Of a stretch of DNA of 64,000 bases, positions 43,280 to 54,336 are shown piece after piece. The notes under the pieces are model-generated. The model saw only the letters and a program-made list of their open reading frames with translations, searched no databases and was not told the origin of the DNA. The DNA comes from Ascochyta rabiei (taxonomy: Eukaryota; Ascomycota; Dothideomycetes; Pleosporales; Didymellaceae). The stretch is from contig NC_082410.1 of NCBI RefSeq assembly GCF_004011695.2, positions 124,001 to 188,000 of the forward strand, in the 5' to 3' direction. The translations under genes and the position numbers were made by a program. Every line of letters begins with the position of its first letter. Position 1 is the stretch's first letter.

Positions 43280-43696
43280 GTAGCTTTAAACAATCGAACT
43301 GGATTCGAATTAATGGCGTGTAGTGAGATACCCTGCGACGCGTACGACTTTGCTCACAGAAATTCACGCCATGTGCAATTGCGACGCATTCAAGGAGTCT
43401 GACACGAGAAAGGATTGAACGAACGCAACAAAGAGGATCTGCCTCGGTACTCACCACTGATGCATCGTGCTTTGTTGTCCGTGACTTCTGGGTCATCAAC
43501 AATCATGGCTAGACAAAGAGTCTTACACAACACCGTCTTAGCTGAGACAGCATGACACGATATGAAGATCCATGAAACTGGGCAACCGCGCTGGTGTTCT
43601 ACTCACGATACCGACTACTTTGTTCCCAGTCCTATGCTTACTTCAACAGGCTTAATCACTCCGGCAATGGTTTTTGAGTAGTGCTCTCAAGACGAC
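43280..43696. other. intergenic region
   Basis: Between the glutaminyl cyclase end and the 785-residue protein start; no gene or repeat seen. Confidence 0.4.
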
Positions 43697-46054
43697 ATGG
43701 CGGCAGCTCATCGACGTGGCGGCAAGCATGCCGTCAAAGATGAGGATCTCACCCATACGAAATATGACCACTACACACGCGAGGAGCTTCTTGCGGCTGT
43801 GAAAGAGGCCGGCTGCTACGTCAAAGATGACAAGAAGAGCACCATGGCCAGAAAGCTTGCTAAACACGATCAAGATTTACAATTCTCTGCCAGGAGAGCG
43901 GCACAGGAGCAGAAGGAGAAAAAGGAGAAGAAACAACAAGAGCTCAAAGACGCGGCTAAGGCAAAGAAAGATCGGAGAAGAGCGAGAGGGAAGCGCAACA
44001 ATGACCGAGGCAGAAGGCGCGAACATGGAGAAGACGTCAGCTCCAACTCCGAGGACACTGTTGATGCTGATGAGCAGGACAGGTACGATGCACAGAAGCT
44101 TACAGTGACTGGTGGTGAAGCGCTCAGCGACGAGACGTGGGAGGATACTGCTTCCGAGTCAACAATCCAGTCCAGAAACCCACCCATCGAACCAGAATGC
44201 AAGCTGAGGCTGTTTGAATGGTCCTACATCGCCATGCCACCGAAGTCCCAGCTGCCGTGTGCAGGGGAAGAACAGTTTCCGAGACAGCTCACGTACGCGT
44301 CTTTGAAGCTTATCACGACACAGACCCGTGAGAAGATTACACTTCCAGGCCTGAAGTATCCAGCAGGCGTCGATCCAGATTACGTGCCTGTTCTCGACCC
44401 ATGTACACGGGCTGCTGTGCGTCATGGACACATGATCGGCCTTCTGGCTCACGCGACAATCGAGCCTGCATCCACATGGGCGTCTCGCACTCTCGTCCAG
44501 GGCTGGAACGGGCGCATGTACTTCTCCCTCCCACTGCGCGATGATGTGAAGAACCGTCAACTCATCGATGTGTACCAGAAATGGAATCTTGGGAACATGA
44601 AGTTACTACGCTCGACGCCAGGGGCTGTAGATCCAAAGGCAGACCACCGACACAGATTTGCACAGCGTCTCACGAATAAAAGGAAGCAAGTTGCCGATGT
44701 GTATGAAGCGTGTCGATGGCGGCCGCTTGCGGTGAGCTATGTGCCGAGTTACCTTGATTGGGAGAGAGGGATCAAGAGTGCTTCTCTCACGCATTTTGAG
44801 AAGTCGATCGATAATCTGTACTACGTTCGTTTCCCGGGCTGCGATCTCCCGCACTACTACTTCTGGGCAGGGAAGAGCGAATCGAGTGATCCTACGACGC
44901 CAAACACGGCTTGGACGGTATCATTAGAGCAAAAGGTCAACACGCAGGCGGTGGCTACTGCCAATACACCTCCGTCACAGGCTCCGTTTAGGATCAAGAA
45001 ACTCAGCACGGTTTCTTCGCTCCGCCACGACTCACCCGGTCACCCAGGACCTGATGCTACACTCTCCTCTATTGAGATCGATCTTTGCACGCATGGGCTA
45101 TCAGCTACCCTCGCCAAGCACAAAACATTTGCCGTCTCTACTGGCAAAGCGCAAGCTTGGAACATCTTCACTGAAAGGATGCCCGTACTGTATCCCAGTG
45201 GCGAGCTACCTGATGCCCCTCCTGTCAAACCAACGCAAGACATGTGTGTTGCTGAGAAGATCGCTGCTCTCCAGCTTGGGCGTGGCTTCCTACCGTTCAA
45301 CGGCGAAGAAAGCTGGACGAAGGACGACGATGCTGTGTGGGATGTTGTCTCTGGCGACAGCAACACATGCAATGCAGAACTAGAAACTACTTCCTCAGCC
45401 GGGACCAGCTCGATTGAAGACGAAGTAGACGCTCTTTACCGACGCGATAGCATGGACTTTCTGCCACGCACACAAGACAAACGCATATACGACTGGCTCG
45501 AGCACATCAGCTCTGCCTACTCACCAAAGACAGCCCCGCTCTCGCCGACTGTCAAGGACCCGGAGCACATGCCAGAGCCGAAATCTCGGTTTTGCCCTCC
45601 AGACAACGCGGACACAGGGCCCACGTGTCCGTTCTGCAACGTAACCTGGGGTTCACTAAAGGACTGGGAGAAAGCAGAGCACATGCTCTCCCACTCCCAC
45701 ATTTCCCCCATCCACACCGTCGCAGCGCCCTCCCTTATCAATGCAATCGGTGTAGGTGCAAAGCGTCGGCATAGTCTGCTCAGTATCACAACGCTTCGTT
45801 CCTATCATGCCAGGGGAAAGGGGACAAAGATGCTAAGGATAGATGTATGTGCTGATTTAGCTGAGCGATGGGCGAAGCTAGGCAGGAAGGATAGCCCGTT
45901 CACGAAGGAGGTGAAGAGGGTGAGGGCGCTCGAGAGGATATGTAGTGTGGATTTGGTGTTCGAGCCTGAGTTCGAGGGGGGAATGGAGGTGGAGAGCGAA
46001 GGGAGTGAGTGGTTTGGGGATGATGAAGGAGGAGGGGAGGAGGAGTGTTTTTGA
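43697..46054 (+). CDS. unknown 785-residue protein with SAP-like start and C2H2-like finger
   Basis: A single long exon with intact coding composition. Residues about 20-55 (THTKYDHYTREELLAAVKEA, then STMARKLAKHD) look like a helix-turn-helix SAP-type DNA-binding motif, followed by a very basic coiled coil (QEQKEKKEKKQQELK, KAKKDRRRARGKR). The central 400 residues form a globular region (FEWSYIAMPPKSQLP, VQGWNGRMYFSLPL, VYQKWNLGNMKLLR) I cannot place. Near residues 645-670 is one zinc-finger-like motif, CPFCNVTWGSLKDWEKAEH then MLSHSH. The C-terminus is acidic and Gly-rich. No signal peptide. A nuclear, DNA- or RNA-associated role is plausible but inferred. Confidence 0.75.
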   Translation: MAAAHRRGGKHAVKDEDLTHTKYDHYTREELLAAVKEAGCYVKDDKKSTMARKLAKHDQDLQFSARRAAQEQKEKKEKKQQELKDAAKAKKDRRRARGKRNNDRGRRREHGEDVSSNSEDTVDADEQDRYDAQKLTVTGGEALSDETWEDTASESTIQSRNPPIEPECKLRLFEWSYIAMPPKSQLPCAGEEQFPRQLTYASLKLITTQTREKITLPGLKYPAGVDPDYVPVLDPCTRAAVRHGHMIGLLAHATIEPASTWASRTLVQGWNGRMYFSLPLRDDVKNRQLIDVYQKWNLGNMKLLRSTPGAVDPKADHRHRFAQRLTNKRKQVADVYEACRWRPLAVSYVPSYLDWERGIKSASLTHFEKSIDNLYYVRFPGCDLPHYYFWAGKSESSDPTTPNTAWTVSLEQKVNTQAVATANTPPSQAPFRIKKLSTVSSLRHDSPGHPGPDATLSSIEIDLCTHGLSATLAKHKTFAVSTGKAQAWNIFTERMPVLYPSGELPDAPPVKPTQDMCVAEKIAALQLGRGFLPFNGEESWTKDDDAVWDVVSGDSNTCNAELETTSSAGTSSIEDEVDALYRRDSMDFLPRTQDKRIYDWLEHISSAYSPKTAPLSPTVKDPEHMPEPKSRFCPPDNADTGPTCPFCNVTWGSLKDWEKAEHMLSHSHISPIHTVAAPSLINAIGVGAKRRHSLLSITTLRSYHARGKGTKMLRIDVCADLAERWAKLGRKDSPFTKEVKRVRALERICSVDLVFEPEFEGGMEVESEGSEWFGDDEGGGEEECF

Positions 46055-46659
46055 TGCGCAGCAATATGAAATGTGCTTTAGAAGAGGGCGCCAGGTGTAG
46101 CTAAAACGGAGATTGGAAATAGTATCTCGATGTATTGTTGGTCGTTGAGGGTAAGCGATGGCTGTTCAGTTCAGGCACTAGCGCCAACGAGGCATGGCCG
46201 CGGGAAATAGCGGCTGAATCACCCTCAAGCAGCTGTCGTGCCTTCCTCCACCTGTCATCGCCCAGGCATCAACACGCGCGATCTCTTACAGATCACAGTT
46301 CTGTATGCGAAAGCCCAGAGACTTTATATTTACGGCCTAAACTCACACTTGACTAAGCCGCTTCGTAGCGTCCTGAGCTTGCAACGTATACCTCCCAGCA
46401 TCCCCACGAGGCCGATCGAGTCTTGCGAGGGCGAATTACAAGAGACGCCTCGTTCAGCTCCAGTCTTTGGACCTTACGTCTCGTCTCGTCTCTTTCACCG
46501 GCCTGGGAACCGTATAGAAACTTCTCGTGGTCGCAACGGATTTGCGTACAATTGAGGCAGTTTCCCCACACCAAACCCAATCGGGACATCATCAACACCG
46601 AGCACCTTGTTGGAGTCGACATCTGACAAACCATCGAGCACGTCAGATACGTTGCAAAT
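46055..46659. other. upstream region of superoxide dismutase
   Basis: No gene seen. It serves as 3' flank of the 785-residue gene and promoter of the dismutase. Confidence 0.4.
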
Positions 46660-47511
46660 ATGCGGGGCACATCAGTACTGCCAGCTTTGTTGGCTTCTAT
46701 CTTCTCTGCACCTAACATCCTTGCTTCAGAACAACAGCCATTCGAATTCGGAAAGATGTCTGCACCACAGTACACACTGCCTTCTCTGCCATATGCATAT
46801 GATGTACGTTTCGATTATACCGGATAGGCTGGCAAACAGCAAGCTCATATGACACAGGCATTGGAACCCCACATCTCCGCTCAAATCATGGAGTTGCACC
46901 ATGGCAAGCACCACCAGACATACATCACGAATCTTAATGCTGCCCTCAAGACCCAAGCCGAGGCAGTGCACACGTCCGATATCACGTCTCAGGTTTCTCT
47001 TCAGCAAGGCATCAAGTTCAATGCTGGTGGACACATCAACCACTCTCTCTTCTGGCAGAACCTCGCTCCAGCGAGCTCTCCTGAAGCAAAGAGTTCTGCT
47101 GCTCCCGAGCTTGTCAAGCAGATTAAGGCGGTGTGGGGTGACGAGGACAAATTTAAGGAGGCATTCAACGCAGCACTTCTGAGCATCCAGGGCAGTGGCT
47201 GGGGCTGGCTCATCAAGGTCGAGACCGGAAAGGAGCAGAGGCTTGCCATCGTTACGACGAAGGACCAGGACCCCGTTGTTGGCAAGGGCGAAGTCCCGAT
47301 CTTTGGCGTTGACATGTGGGAGCATGCATACTATCTCCAGGTAAGCTTGGTACGCCTGTGTTTACACGACTAGACTGACTTTGAACAGTACCTGAACGGC
47401 AAAGCTGCATACGTGCAGAACATCTGGAATGTCATCAACTGGAAGACCGCCGAAGATCGTTTCCTGGGCTCGCGCGCAGATGCTTTCAAGGTCCTCAAGG
47501 CTTCTATCTAG
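46660..47511 (+). CDS. Mn/Fe superoxide dismutase with two possible starts
   Basis: Exons (46660 or 46756)-46803, 46858-47340 and 47389-47511. From ATG 46756 the protein is 217 residues, MSAPQYTLPSLPYAYDALEP. Metal ligands by homology to MnSOD are H30 (MELHHGKHH), H78 (GGHINHSLFW), D168 and H172 (DMWEHAYYLQ). NIWNVINWKTAEDRF is the conserved end. The fold is complete. An in-frame ATG at 46660 adds 32 residues, MRGTSVLPALLASIFSAPNI and then LASEQQPFEFGK, which resembles a secretion signal rather than an Arg-rich mitochondrial presequence. The enzyme turns superoxide into peroxide; location depends on the start used (cytosol, or the secretory route). Gly-Ser-Gly-Trp-Gly-Trp is present as usual. 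Confidence 0.93.
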
Positions 47512-47861
47512 GTATCGAAAGTTCATAGAAGGGAATGAAACTGCACCTTAGTCTGCATGCAAGATTCTGTGTCACTGTGCAACACACTGACACTCGGAGT
47601 ACCGTGGTGTCTTTAGCGTGGCGAACTGACCAATCAGGTGCTCTCCTGAAACATGCTCAAAGGGACGCATTCGCCCTCAGCTCTCAAACACGCAACAAAC
47701 GTCCGTGACCTTCAGCAGCCGTTCAAGAACGCGAAAAAAGCCCTACTATTGACAAGATCTCATCCTATCAGACTTCCTTCCGACCACTTTATCCTCGCTC
47801 ATCATTTGAAGCTCAACTAGATTCACCAACTCATCTACAAGCCATCACATCATCAGTCACC

Positions 47862-48325
47862 ATGTGTAACGGCAGCTCAACTCGCATCAGTCAAGGCGGC
47901 TCAATCGCAGTTCTGCGACCGACACAGCATTTACGACGTTCCAACACAGACGAGCTGATGTTATTCTTCCACAACCAGTTCTCCACCGCAGGCACAAGCG
48001 TCGAGTTCCAAGGCTGGGGCGAAGATGCACAAAGAGATAGACACTGGGTTGTCATTCAGTAGGTTCTACGCTCCGTGTGCTGGGGTGGGTTGCTGATCTA
48101 GCTCGTAGCCGCGACGGCGACCTTTCGGGCTGCGAGTCTCCCGTTCAGACTCGGCCGTTTTACTCGTTCGCGTTGGACTCGAGCGATGCTTCGACGATGC
48201 ATTTGCCGCGCAAGTTGGATCTTGGCGTTGGTGATGCTGGGATCATCGGGCGTAGAGTCTCGGTGATGACCGGGTCGACGAAAGGGCCGTTGACGGTCGC
48301 TGAGGGCATTATTGGGTGGAATTGA
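47862..48325 (+). CDS. small hypothetical protein, 137 residues
   Basis: Exons 47862-48058 and 48109-48325 (50-base intron, GTAGGT...CGTAG). The joined protein starts MCNGSSTRISQGGSIAVLRP, has ELMLFFHNQFSTAGTSVEFQ and WVVIHRDGDLSGCESPV in the middle, and ends GPLTVAEGIIGWN. No signal peptide, membrane segment or family recognised. The frame is kept open across a standard intron, which supports a real gene. The 350 bases upstream hold only promoter-like CT-rich DNA. Confidence 0.55.
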
Positions 48326-48715
48326 AGTCTCTGCATTGTTGTTATCAGCGTTGGCGCTGGGTGTCTGTTGCTTTTGTTCTGAGCTTTTCTGCGCTTCGTT
48401 TTCGTGGCATAAGCGTGCTGGTTCCATGTATGTTTTAGCAGGACTGCTGTTTCTATACTATTCAGTCAATCACTGCAATTGTTGATCGTACCACTCTCAG
48501 GACATTCATCGTAACTTTGTGACGTTCGTTACTCATACAGCTGCATGGATTGACCCATGATGGTCTCGTAGTCGCTTGAAGAATTTAGTCACTCTGCTAA
48601 GCTGACGAGTGGATGCAGTCCGAAGTCCCAACAGACATGACATCGTTAAATCAGCTACAAGCAGAGAAACATCTACAACATCTGTAGATAATCGTCAGTA
48701 GGATGGCCTGTTTCA
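48326..48715. other. convergent intergenic region
   Basis: Between the ends of the small hypothetical gene and the RING-H2 gene; no gene seen. Confidence 0.4.
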
Positions 48716-49681
48716 CTACTCGCTGTGCACGTTCTCCAATATCCTTCTCTGTAACGATCGACACCCATCCTCCCAAGCCGTCCACGCTTCGGTCTGCACG
48801 ATACGCCCATGGCCCTCCAGAAGAAACCTCTTCATCTTGATCGCGACCAGCATACTAAAGAGTAGACAGCCAGTGCTCGTGCTCCACCTCAACCATTTGG
48901 AATGCGGTCGACCCATCGAACTGAGATCATTGAGCACATCGTCGTAGCATTGGACCAGATCGGGAGAGCCATCAGAGAACCCAGCAGGCTTTCCCAGCTG
49001 ATCAAAGAAGCGGTGGGCGATTGTGTTGTCGATGAACATACATTCCTGTTCGTAGGCGTCTTTGTCAGAAGTGCCTGCGACGTGCGTGTTTGGAGTTGAC
49101 GTGGGAGCTCGACTGTCACTCATAGGCAGACTCGTGCGTGTGGCAAGTGTGAGCGCACTGATTCCATCCCATTCGTACAGCGGTTTGTTGCATGCGTAGC
49201 ATTTGTCTCGATGTGGGCCGTCGCCCGTGGCGAGCCAGATGAGGCAGCGGTAGTGGACCCAGTGGTTGCAGGACGACAAAGGGAGAAATGTTGAGGGAAC
49301 GCTGGCTTTGTCCCACTGCAAGTTACAGATCACGCACTTTTGTCCTGGGTGAGGCGGCTGATTGTGACTGCTTGTATCTCGCAAGAGGACATGGTCAACA
49401 TATTGGAGTAGTGAAGGTAGAGACCGCGAGGTTATCTCAATCTCTGGCTTGATCCGTGGTTTGGTAACTATTTCTGCGCTTGGGTCTGTGGACTGGTCTG
49501 TGTAGATGTTTGATAGAGCCTTTTTCGTTGTAGAAGCTGGTGCGACTGAACGAGCTGACACAATTGATATTGAGTCTGTAGGAGAAGGTATCGCTGGCTC
49601 TGAGGATGGCGACAGGCAGGTCAGAGCTGCATCGGCAAGGGTTCGTAGGGAAATATTCGTGGCGCTGCTTAAGCGCATCAT
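48716..49681 (-). CDS. RING-H2 zinc-finger protein
   Basis: Single exon, 321 residues. A Ser-rich, probably disordered N-terminus precedes a RING-H2 finger: CVICNLQWDKASVPS, then SSCNHWVHYRCLIWL and DKCYACNKPL, giving C-x2-C, C-x-H, x2-H-x2-C and C-x2-C. A C-terminal alpha-helical part (YEQECMFIDNTIAHRFFDQL, KWLRWSTSTGCLLFSMLVAI) follows. RING proteins usually act as ubiquitin E3 ligases; partner unknown. The start MMRLSSATNISLR has no targeting signal. An alternative start a few codons upstream is not excluded. Confidence 0.8.
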   Translation of the reverse strand: MMRLSSATNISLRTLADAALTCLSPSSEPAIPSPTDSISIVSARSVAPASTTKKALSNIYTDQSTDPSAEIVTKPRIKPEIEITSRSLPSLLQYVDHVLLRDTSSHNQPPHPGQKCVICNLQWDKASVPSTFLPLSSCNHWVHYRCLIWLATGDGPHRDKCYACNKPLYEWDGISALTLATRTSLPMSDSRAPTSTPNTHVAGTSDKDAYEQECMFIDNTIAHRFFDQLGKPAGFSDGSPDLVQCYDDVLNDLSSMGRPHSKWLRWSTSTGCLLFSMLVAIKMKRFLLEGHGRIVQTEAWTAWEDGCRSLQRRILENVHSE

Positions 49682-50379
49682 GGCCTTGGCTTTCGAGTCT
49701 TTGGATGTAGATAGTGGCTTGGCAGTGGTAACATTGTGTAGTACGGCGCTCGCTAAGGTCGTGCCTCCGATCCAAGGTGAAGGTGAAAGTGTGTTTGAGC
49801 GCGCACACGCTTTTTCACAAACTACAAGTCATATCTGGCAGCCACGAACCGAGTTACTTGACAGCAAGTAGGATGCATTTAAATTCGTGTCGTCATTGCT
49901 CGTGAAAGCTGGATTGTTGCTTGCATTTGCAAGAATGTCATCTGCCCTAACAAGGCATACAGAGTAAGGACACAAGTCAAGAGATCTCAACCACTGAAGG
50001 CAAACTTTTGATAGACTCGCAAGTACAAAGTACAATGAGTAAGGCGATGAGCGTCACATCAAGATAGTGATGGTTGACCTGCGTAAAAAGCTCGAGAAGT
50101 CAAATTTTAACCTTCGACCCTCGACAACATACGGCACTGAAATTGCCTGTCAACATGAACTGTAACAGTGCGAGAGAGTAGGCTTTATGGTTGGAGCCTG
50201 CACAAGATGCGCTTTCCTAATTCGGTCGGTTATCGGACCCACTAAATCCATGTCTCGCACATCATTCGCGTGACAACTGACGACAGATTGCTTTGTCAAC
50301 AATACGCAGCAATTCCGCTTCAACGACAATATGTTCAACCGACTTATCCGTAGGACTAGTATCGAAGCAATATTCTGCG
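49682..50379. other. divergent promoter region
   Basis: Between the RING-H2 gene and the FAD monooxygenase; no supported gene. Confidence 0.4.
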
Positions 50380-51782
50380 ATGACTGTTAAACTGACACCT
50401 AAGCCTCTAAAAGTAGCTATAGTAGGAGGCGGCCCTGGCGGCCTGGGAACAGCGATCGCACTCTCAAGGATTCCCGATGTCGAAGTTACAATCTACGAGC
50501 AAGCCAGTGTTCTGCGCGAGGTTGGTGCAGGAATCAGCATTGGGCCGAATTCTTGGAAGGTGCTGGAGCTGCTAGGCGTGGCGGATGCTCTGAATAGTGG
50601 TCATCCAACATGGACAACACTGAATCTGTAAGCATCGTTGGACTGATCGACGTAATACAATATACTCACCCGAAGAAATGATAGCAATGGACGATCGGGC
50701 GAAGAGCTGCATCGGCGTGAAAAGCCGAAAACCGAGTCTGGATATGCACCCATCCGAACACAAAGAACTAAGCTGCAGTCTGCGTTGCTCTCTTCTATCC
50801 AGCCTGGAACGATTCAGTTGTCGAAGAAGTTGGCGCATGTAGTCGACCTAGGGGATGCAGGTGTACAATTACATTTCAAAGACGGCACCTCTGCGATTGC
50901 CGATCTCGTGGTCGGTGCCGATGGTATCCGCTCGGTGTGTGTTCTGCTTCGATGAGATTCCCAGCTAATCTATGTGCAGGTGGTTCGTGACGCCGCTTGG
51001 CTGGACTATGAAATCAAGTTCACTGGCACTACCATCTGGCGCACGCTGCTGGCCTGGGACGACGTGAAAGACCTGGATCCACGGTTCGAGACCACAGCTT
51101 GGTGGCATACGCCAACTACACATGTGTACTTCTCACCTGTAGGTGAAGGGCTGTGGGAAATTGCTGCGAGAGCGTGGCATGACCCAGCAACTCACAGTGC
51201 CAGCAAGGTCAGCTGGGGCGTGCCGGTTGACAATGCGCATGTGGAGTCACACTTCACAGTATGAAACTTGCCGATCACGAGAAACAAACGCTAACGTAGG
51301 CTCAGGAGTATCTCCCCCAAATTCGAGAGGCGCTGGCACGTGTGCCCCAGGGAGGCTGGCGTGAGTTTGCTGCTTTCGCCGGTCCTGAGCTGGACACTCT
51401 TGTGGCATGGAACAACAAGGTTGTCCTTGTTGGCGACTCATCACACGCCCTATCTGGAGCTTTTGGGTCTGGCGCCGGCTTTGCCATGGAAGATGGCTGG
51501 ATCTTGGCTCAGTCGCTGGCGCATTACAACAATGATCTTAGCAAGGCACTGCCACTCTTCGATCGAATTCGTTTGTCATACTATGCGCGTATGTACGCAC
51601 ATCTGGCATCTGAAGCTACGCGACGGGCGAAGAACTTGCAAGTTATCGGCAATCCCTCGTTCGACGAACGAGTGGCTAACAAGATTATTTCCGACGGCGG
51701 TGCAGATATGTCTTGGATTTACAACAACGACATCGAAGCCACTTGGAAGCGTGCAATCGAAAAAGTGGAAGCGCAGCCGTGA
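50380..51782 (+). CDS. FAD-dependent monooxygenase, salicylate-hydroxylase-like
   Basis: Exons 50380-50627, 50685-50934, 50980-51258 and 51300-51782 give 419 residues. The start MTVKLTPKPLKVAIVGGGPG leads into the FAD-binding GxGxxG motif (VGGGPGGLGTA), then EQASVLREVGAGISIGPN. The DG motif is VVGADGIRS and the second FAD-binding GD motif is VVLVGDSSHALSG. This pattern is that of PF01494 flavin hydroxylases of the salicylate/6-hydroxynicotinate monooxygenase type, which hydroxylate aromatic acids with NAD(P)H and O2. Substrate is not readable from sequence. The protein is complete with no membrane anchor, so cytosolic. An in-frame ATG at 50293 would add 29 residues and is unlikely. Confidence 0.9.
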
Positions 51783-52120
51783 TTCGAAGTAACATGTCCT
51801 AGGCTTTCACAAATTGCCATTGAGCCCTGGAATTGCAGAAACAGGGTTCTTTTTGCACGCTGCTGGCTATGTTGTTTTCGAGTTTGGATTTGGCGTGCCA
51901 CGACGAACCAGCCTTTGGCAGCGTGCTAGTTGGTAGTTGCATCACGCAGCAGCGTGTGGTGCGCTAGTTTGGTAACGATGAATATTGTGAATGTTCGGTA
52001 CCGTCTTCAATGCGCACACAATGTGATCGTGTTCTCGATCGTGAGTTACTCGCACTGTTTCTGTCCACGTTCTTACAAACCATCACCACGTACGTCCCTT
52101 GACCAGGAAAGCTCACAGCA
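51783..52120. other. intergenic region
   Basis: Between the monooxygenase and the first FGRRC-type RING gene; no gene seen. Confidence 0.4.
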
Positions 52121-52720
52121 ATGCACGGCGCGCTTTTCACAACCCCCGTGCCAATATCGCTTCTCGCACCGGGCGACAAAAGGTGCAACATATGCTATGA
52201 AGCGTATGCTGAGCCTCCACCATATGGCTCCACTCACAAAATCAAAGGCGGAGAGTGGGCAGTGCGCGTAGAGCTGGTGGCTGACATATCCGGAACGAAG
52301 CAATGTTGTGGTCATATCTTCGGCCGGCGCTGCCTAGAAGCCCACCTTCGATCTTCAGGCCCTTGGAGAAGACAATGTCCTCTCTGTCGCCAAGCCTGGT
52401 TTCACGAGTACCAACGTCCAGTTCGAGGCGTACCACGAGCCCCTCCAATGCGGCCGCAACGCCGCAGCGAAAGGATTGTACGTTTGCGATCGTCTGCACT
52501 GAACAGTGAACGTCGCAACAGGTCTAGAAGCCCACAGCGTGAGACCGCTCGAGCGCATGCGCGTCAACGAATGTCATCGTCGGAGCCTATTCAGTTCACA
52601 GAGCGACTACACAGGCATCTCAAGATCGAGGAGGGAAGTGATGAGGTGGGACGTACTTTGGAAGAGGTTGAACAAGCGTTGGGGGAGTTCTATGGCCGAC
52701 CTGGACTCTCGGAAGACTAA
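52121..52720 (+). CDS. RING-type protein A (FGRRC group)
   Basis: Single exon, 199 residues, start MHGALFTTPVPISLLAPGDK. The finger reads RCNICYEAY, a long insert, then CCGHIFGRRCLEAHL and CPLCRQAWF. The fifth zinc-ligand position is Gly (FGRRC), a variant often seen in fungal RING proteins. A basic, Arg/Ser-rich linker (RRNRSRSPQRE) and an acidic helix (DEVGRTLEEVEQALGEFY) follow. The insert and the GHIFGRRCLE core match the genes at 54824-55297 and 55685-56050, so these are local paralogues. Likely E3 ligase; partner unknown. Confidence 0.78.
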   Translation: MHGALFTTPVPISLLAPGDKRCNICYEAYAEPPPYGSTHKIKGGEWAVRVELVADISGTKQCCGHIFGRRCLEAHLRSSGPWRRQCPLCRQAWFHEYQRPVRGVPRAPPMRPQRRSERIVRLRSSALNSERRNRSRSPQRETARAHARQRMSSSEPIQFTERLHRHLKIEEGSDEVGRTLEEVEQALGEFYGRPGLSED

Positions 52721-52772
52721 GTAATTCAAGTATCCCTACTATTGTTGTAACATCTTTTTTTCGTACACGAAT

Positions 52773-54336
52773 TTATGCCCGGCTCTTGACCCTCTTTGCT
52801 GGGCGTTCTTCACCTCCCTGGGTAGCTGCCTCACCCCTTCTTCTCACCATGGCGAGAGCTTCTTCAAGAAGCACTTTCTCTCCCAGCCTGACCTCAACAG
52901 CCATACGGTGTCGACTTGTGAGGTCAGATTTCTGCAACAATGCTTCGTCCTCTTGTACTGATGTGGGAAACTCGGCTAGCTTGTCGCTCAGGATTTGGAT
53001 CAGAACTGTGTTCGCAATCTCATCCCGTTTTCGCTTGTCTGCGACTGCTTCCGGTTTGTGCTTTCTAATGATCTTCAAAGCATCTCTCAGCTCTTCTTCG
53101 AGCTCTGGAAATTCACTCAGCTTGGCTTCTTCCACTAGACGGCCCTCCTCATTGGGTGCGCCCGACTCCCGCTCGATGATGAAAGGTTCCTCGTTCTCTT
53201 CTGTGTCTATCTCGACGCCCTATGATCAAATCAGAATCCAGTTTGTTGCAGTTTTTGAGACAAACGCTTACCATTGCTGTTAGATCAGATGGCGACATGC
53301 CTGTAGCGGTGGCCAAGGCTTTTGCAACAGTCTCACGAGACACCTCGACTTCGTCGTACCTACGGTACTCCGGTGTGACATATCCGTAACGTCTCAGCAC
53401 CTCGGATGAGGGCATGGCTCCATAATAGTTTAATATCTCGGTCCCGGTCTTGACATCAGCGCGAAGGCTTGTGACCTCGAGGTTATCGCCATGGTTGACA
53501 TGGGCCTTGAGCAGCATAATCAGCACACGTCCAGAATGCCGACCAGTATCGATACTTACATTGAAATCAGCGTTGGCATTGAGGATGTCGGCCATGGGCA
53601 CCATGCCCAGCATCGTTTGCGCATCAGTGTCTACCACCCAGCCATCTTCATCCTCTTCAGAGTCATCTTCTTTGTTATCCAAGTCAAATGCGTATGCCAT
53701 GATTGTACTGCCCATTCGATGCGCTAGGCTCAGCAATTCGTCTTCTTTGAGCTGATTGCTGCCTGCGGGGTAAAAGATCGAAGGGTTCTGTAAAACTACA
53801 GGGACGATGCGAGAGCGCAGTTTTTCATCACTGGCTTGCTTTCCAATCTTCTCTTGCGTTAGAACGGTCGCATTCAGCTCCTTGAGTTCAGCTTCTGACC
53901 AGAACATGGGCGTGTCGAAGGTGGTCGGTAGGACATCCAGGTAAGGCTTCCAGCGAGACGCATCACCTTGCAGGTGCTCGTATAATAGGATCAAGATCAA
54001 AGATTCCCAGGGGTCGAGTGGCTCTGTGTCTTCCTCCTCTTCTTCGAATGCAGTCTCGAAGACCTTTGGCAATTTCTTTGGAAGGTCTGAGGTTTCAACA
54101 TTGATAATCGCAGACCGGGGAATCGTGAACAGAGTACAGTCTTGCGGTATATCTTTGGTTGCCACTTGTTTTTCTTAGTGACGAGAAACCTGCAATCATT
54201 GTATAGACTTACCAATGCCTCTACCTGCGCCTTGAGACCTCAAGTCTTGAATTTCGACGAGGTCATCTCTGAATTCACCACCGACCGATTTGAACCAATT
54301 TAAAAAGTGATCTGTCGCAGCTTTGAAGTCTCCCAT
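52773..54336 (-). CDS. RKM4: SET-domain ribosomal lysine methyltransferase RKM4-like
   Basis: Exons 54336-54213, 54164-53272 and 53219-52773 give 487 residues. The start MGDFKAATDHFLNWFKSVGG leads to GAGRGIVATKDIPQDCTLFT across the first intron. SET motifs follow: DPWESLILILLYEHLQG, MLGMVPMADILNANADFNVS (the NH-S/Cys-like core) and EILNYYGAMPSSEVLRRYG with the conserved Tyr. The Rubis-subs-bind region lies in the C-terminal half (EKVLLEEALAMV) and ends in a basic nuclear signal (RPAKRVKSRA). Yeast RKM4 monomethylates ribosomal protein Rpl42. An upstream in-frame ATG at 54531 would add 65 residues that do not fit the family, so I start at 54336. Confidence 0.88.
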
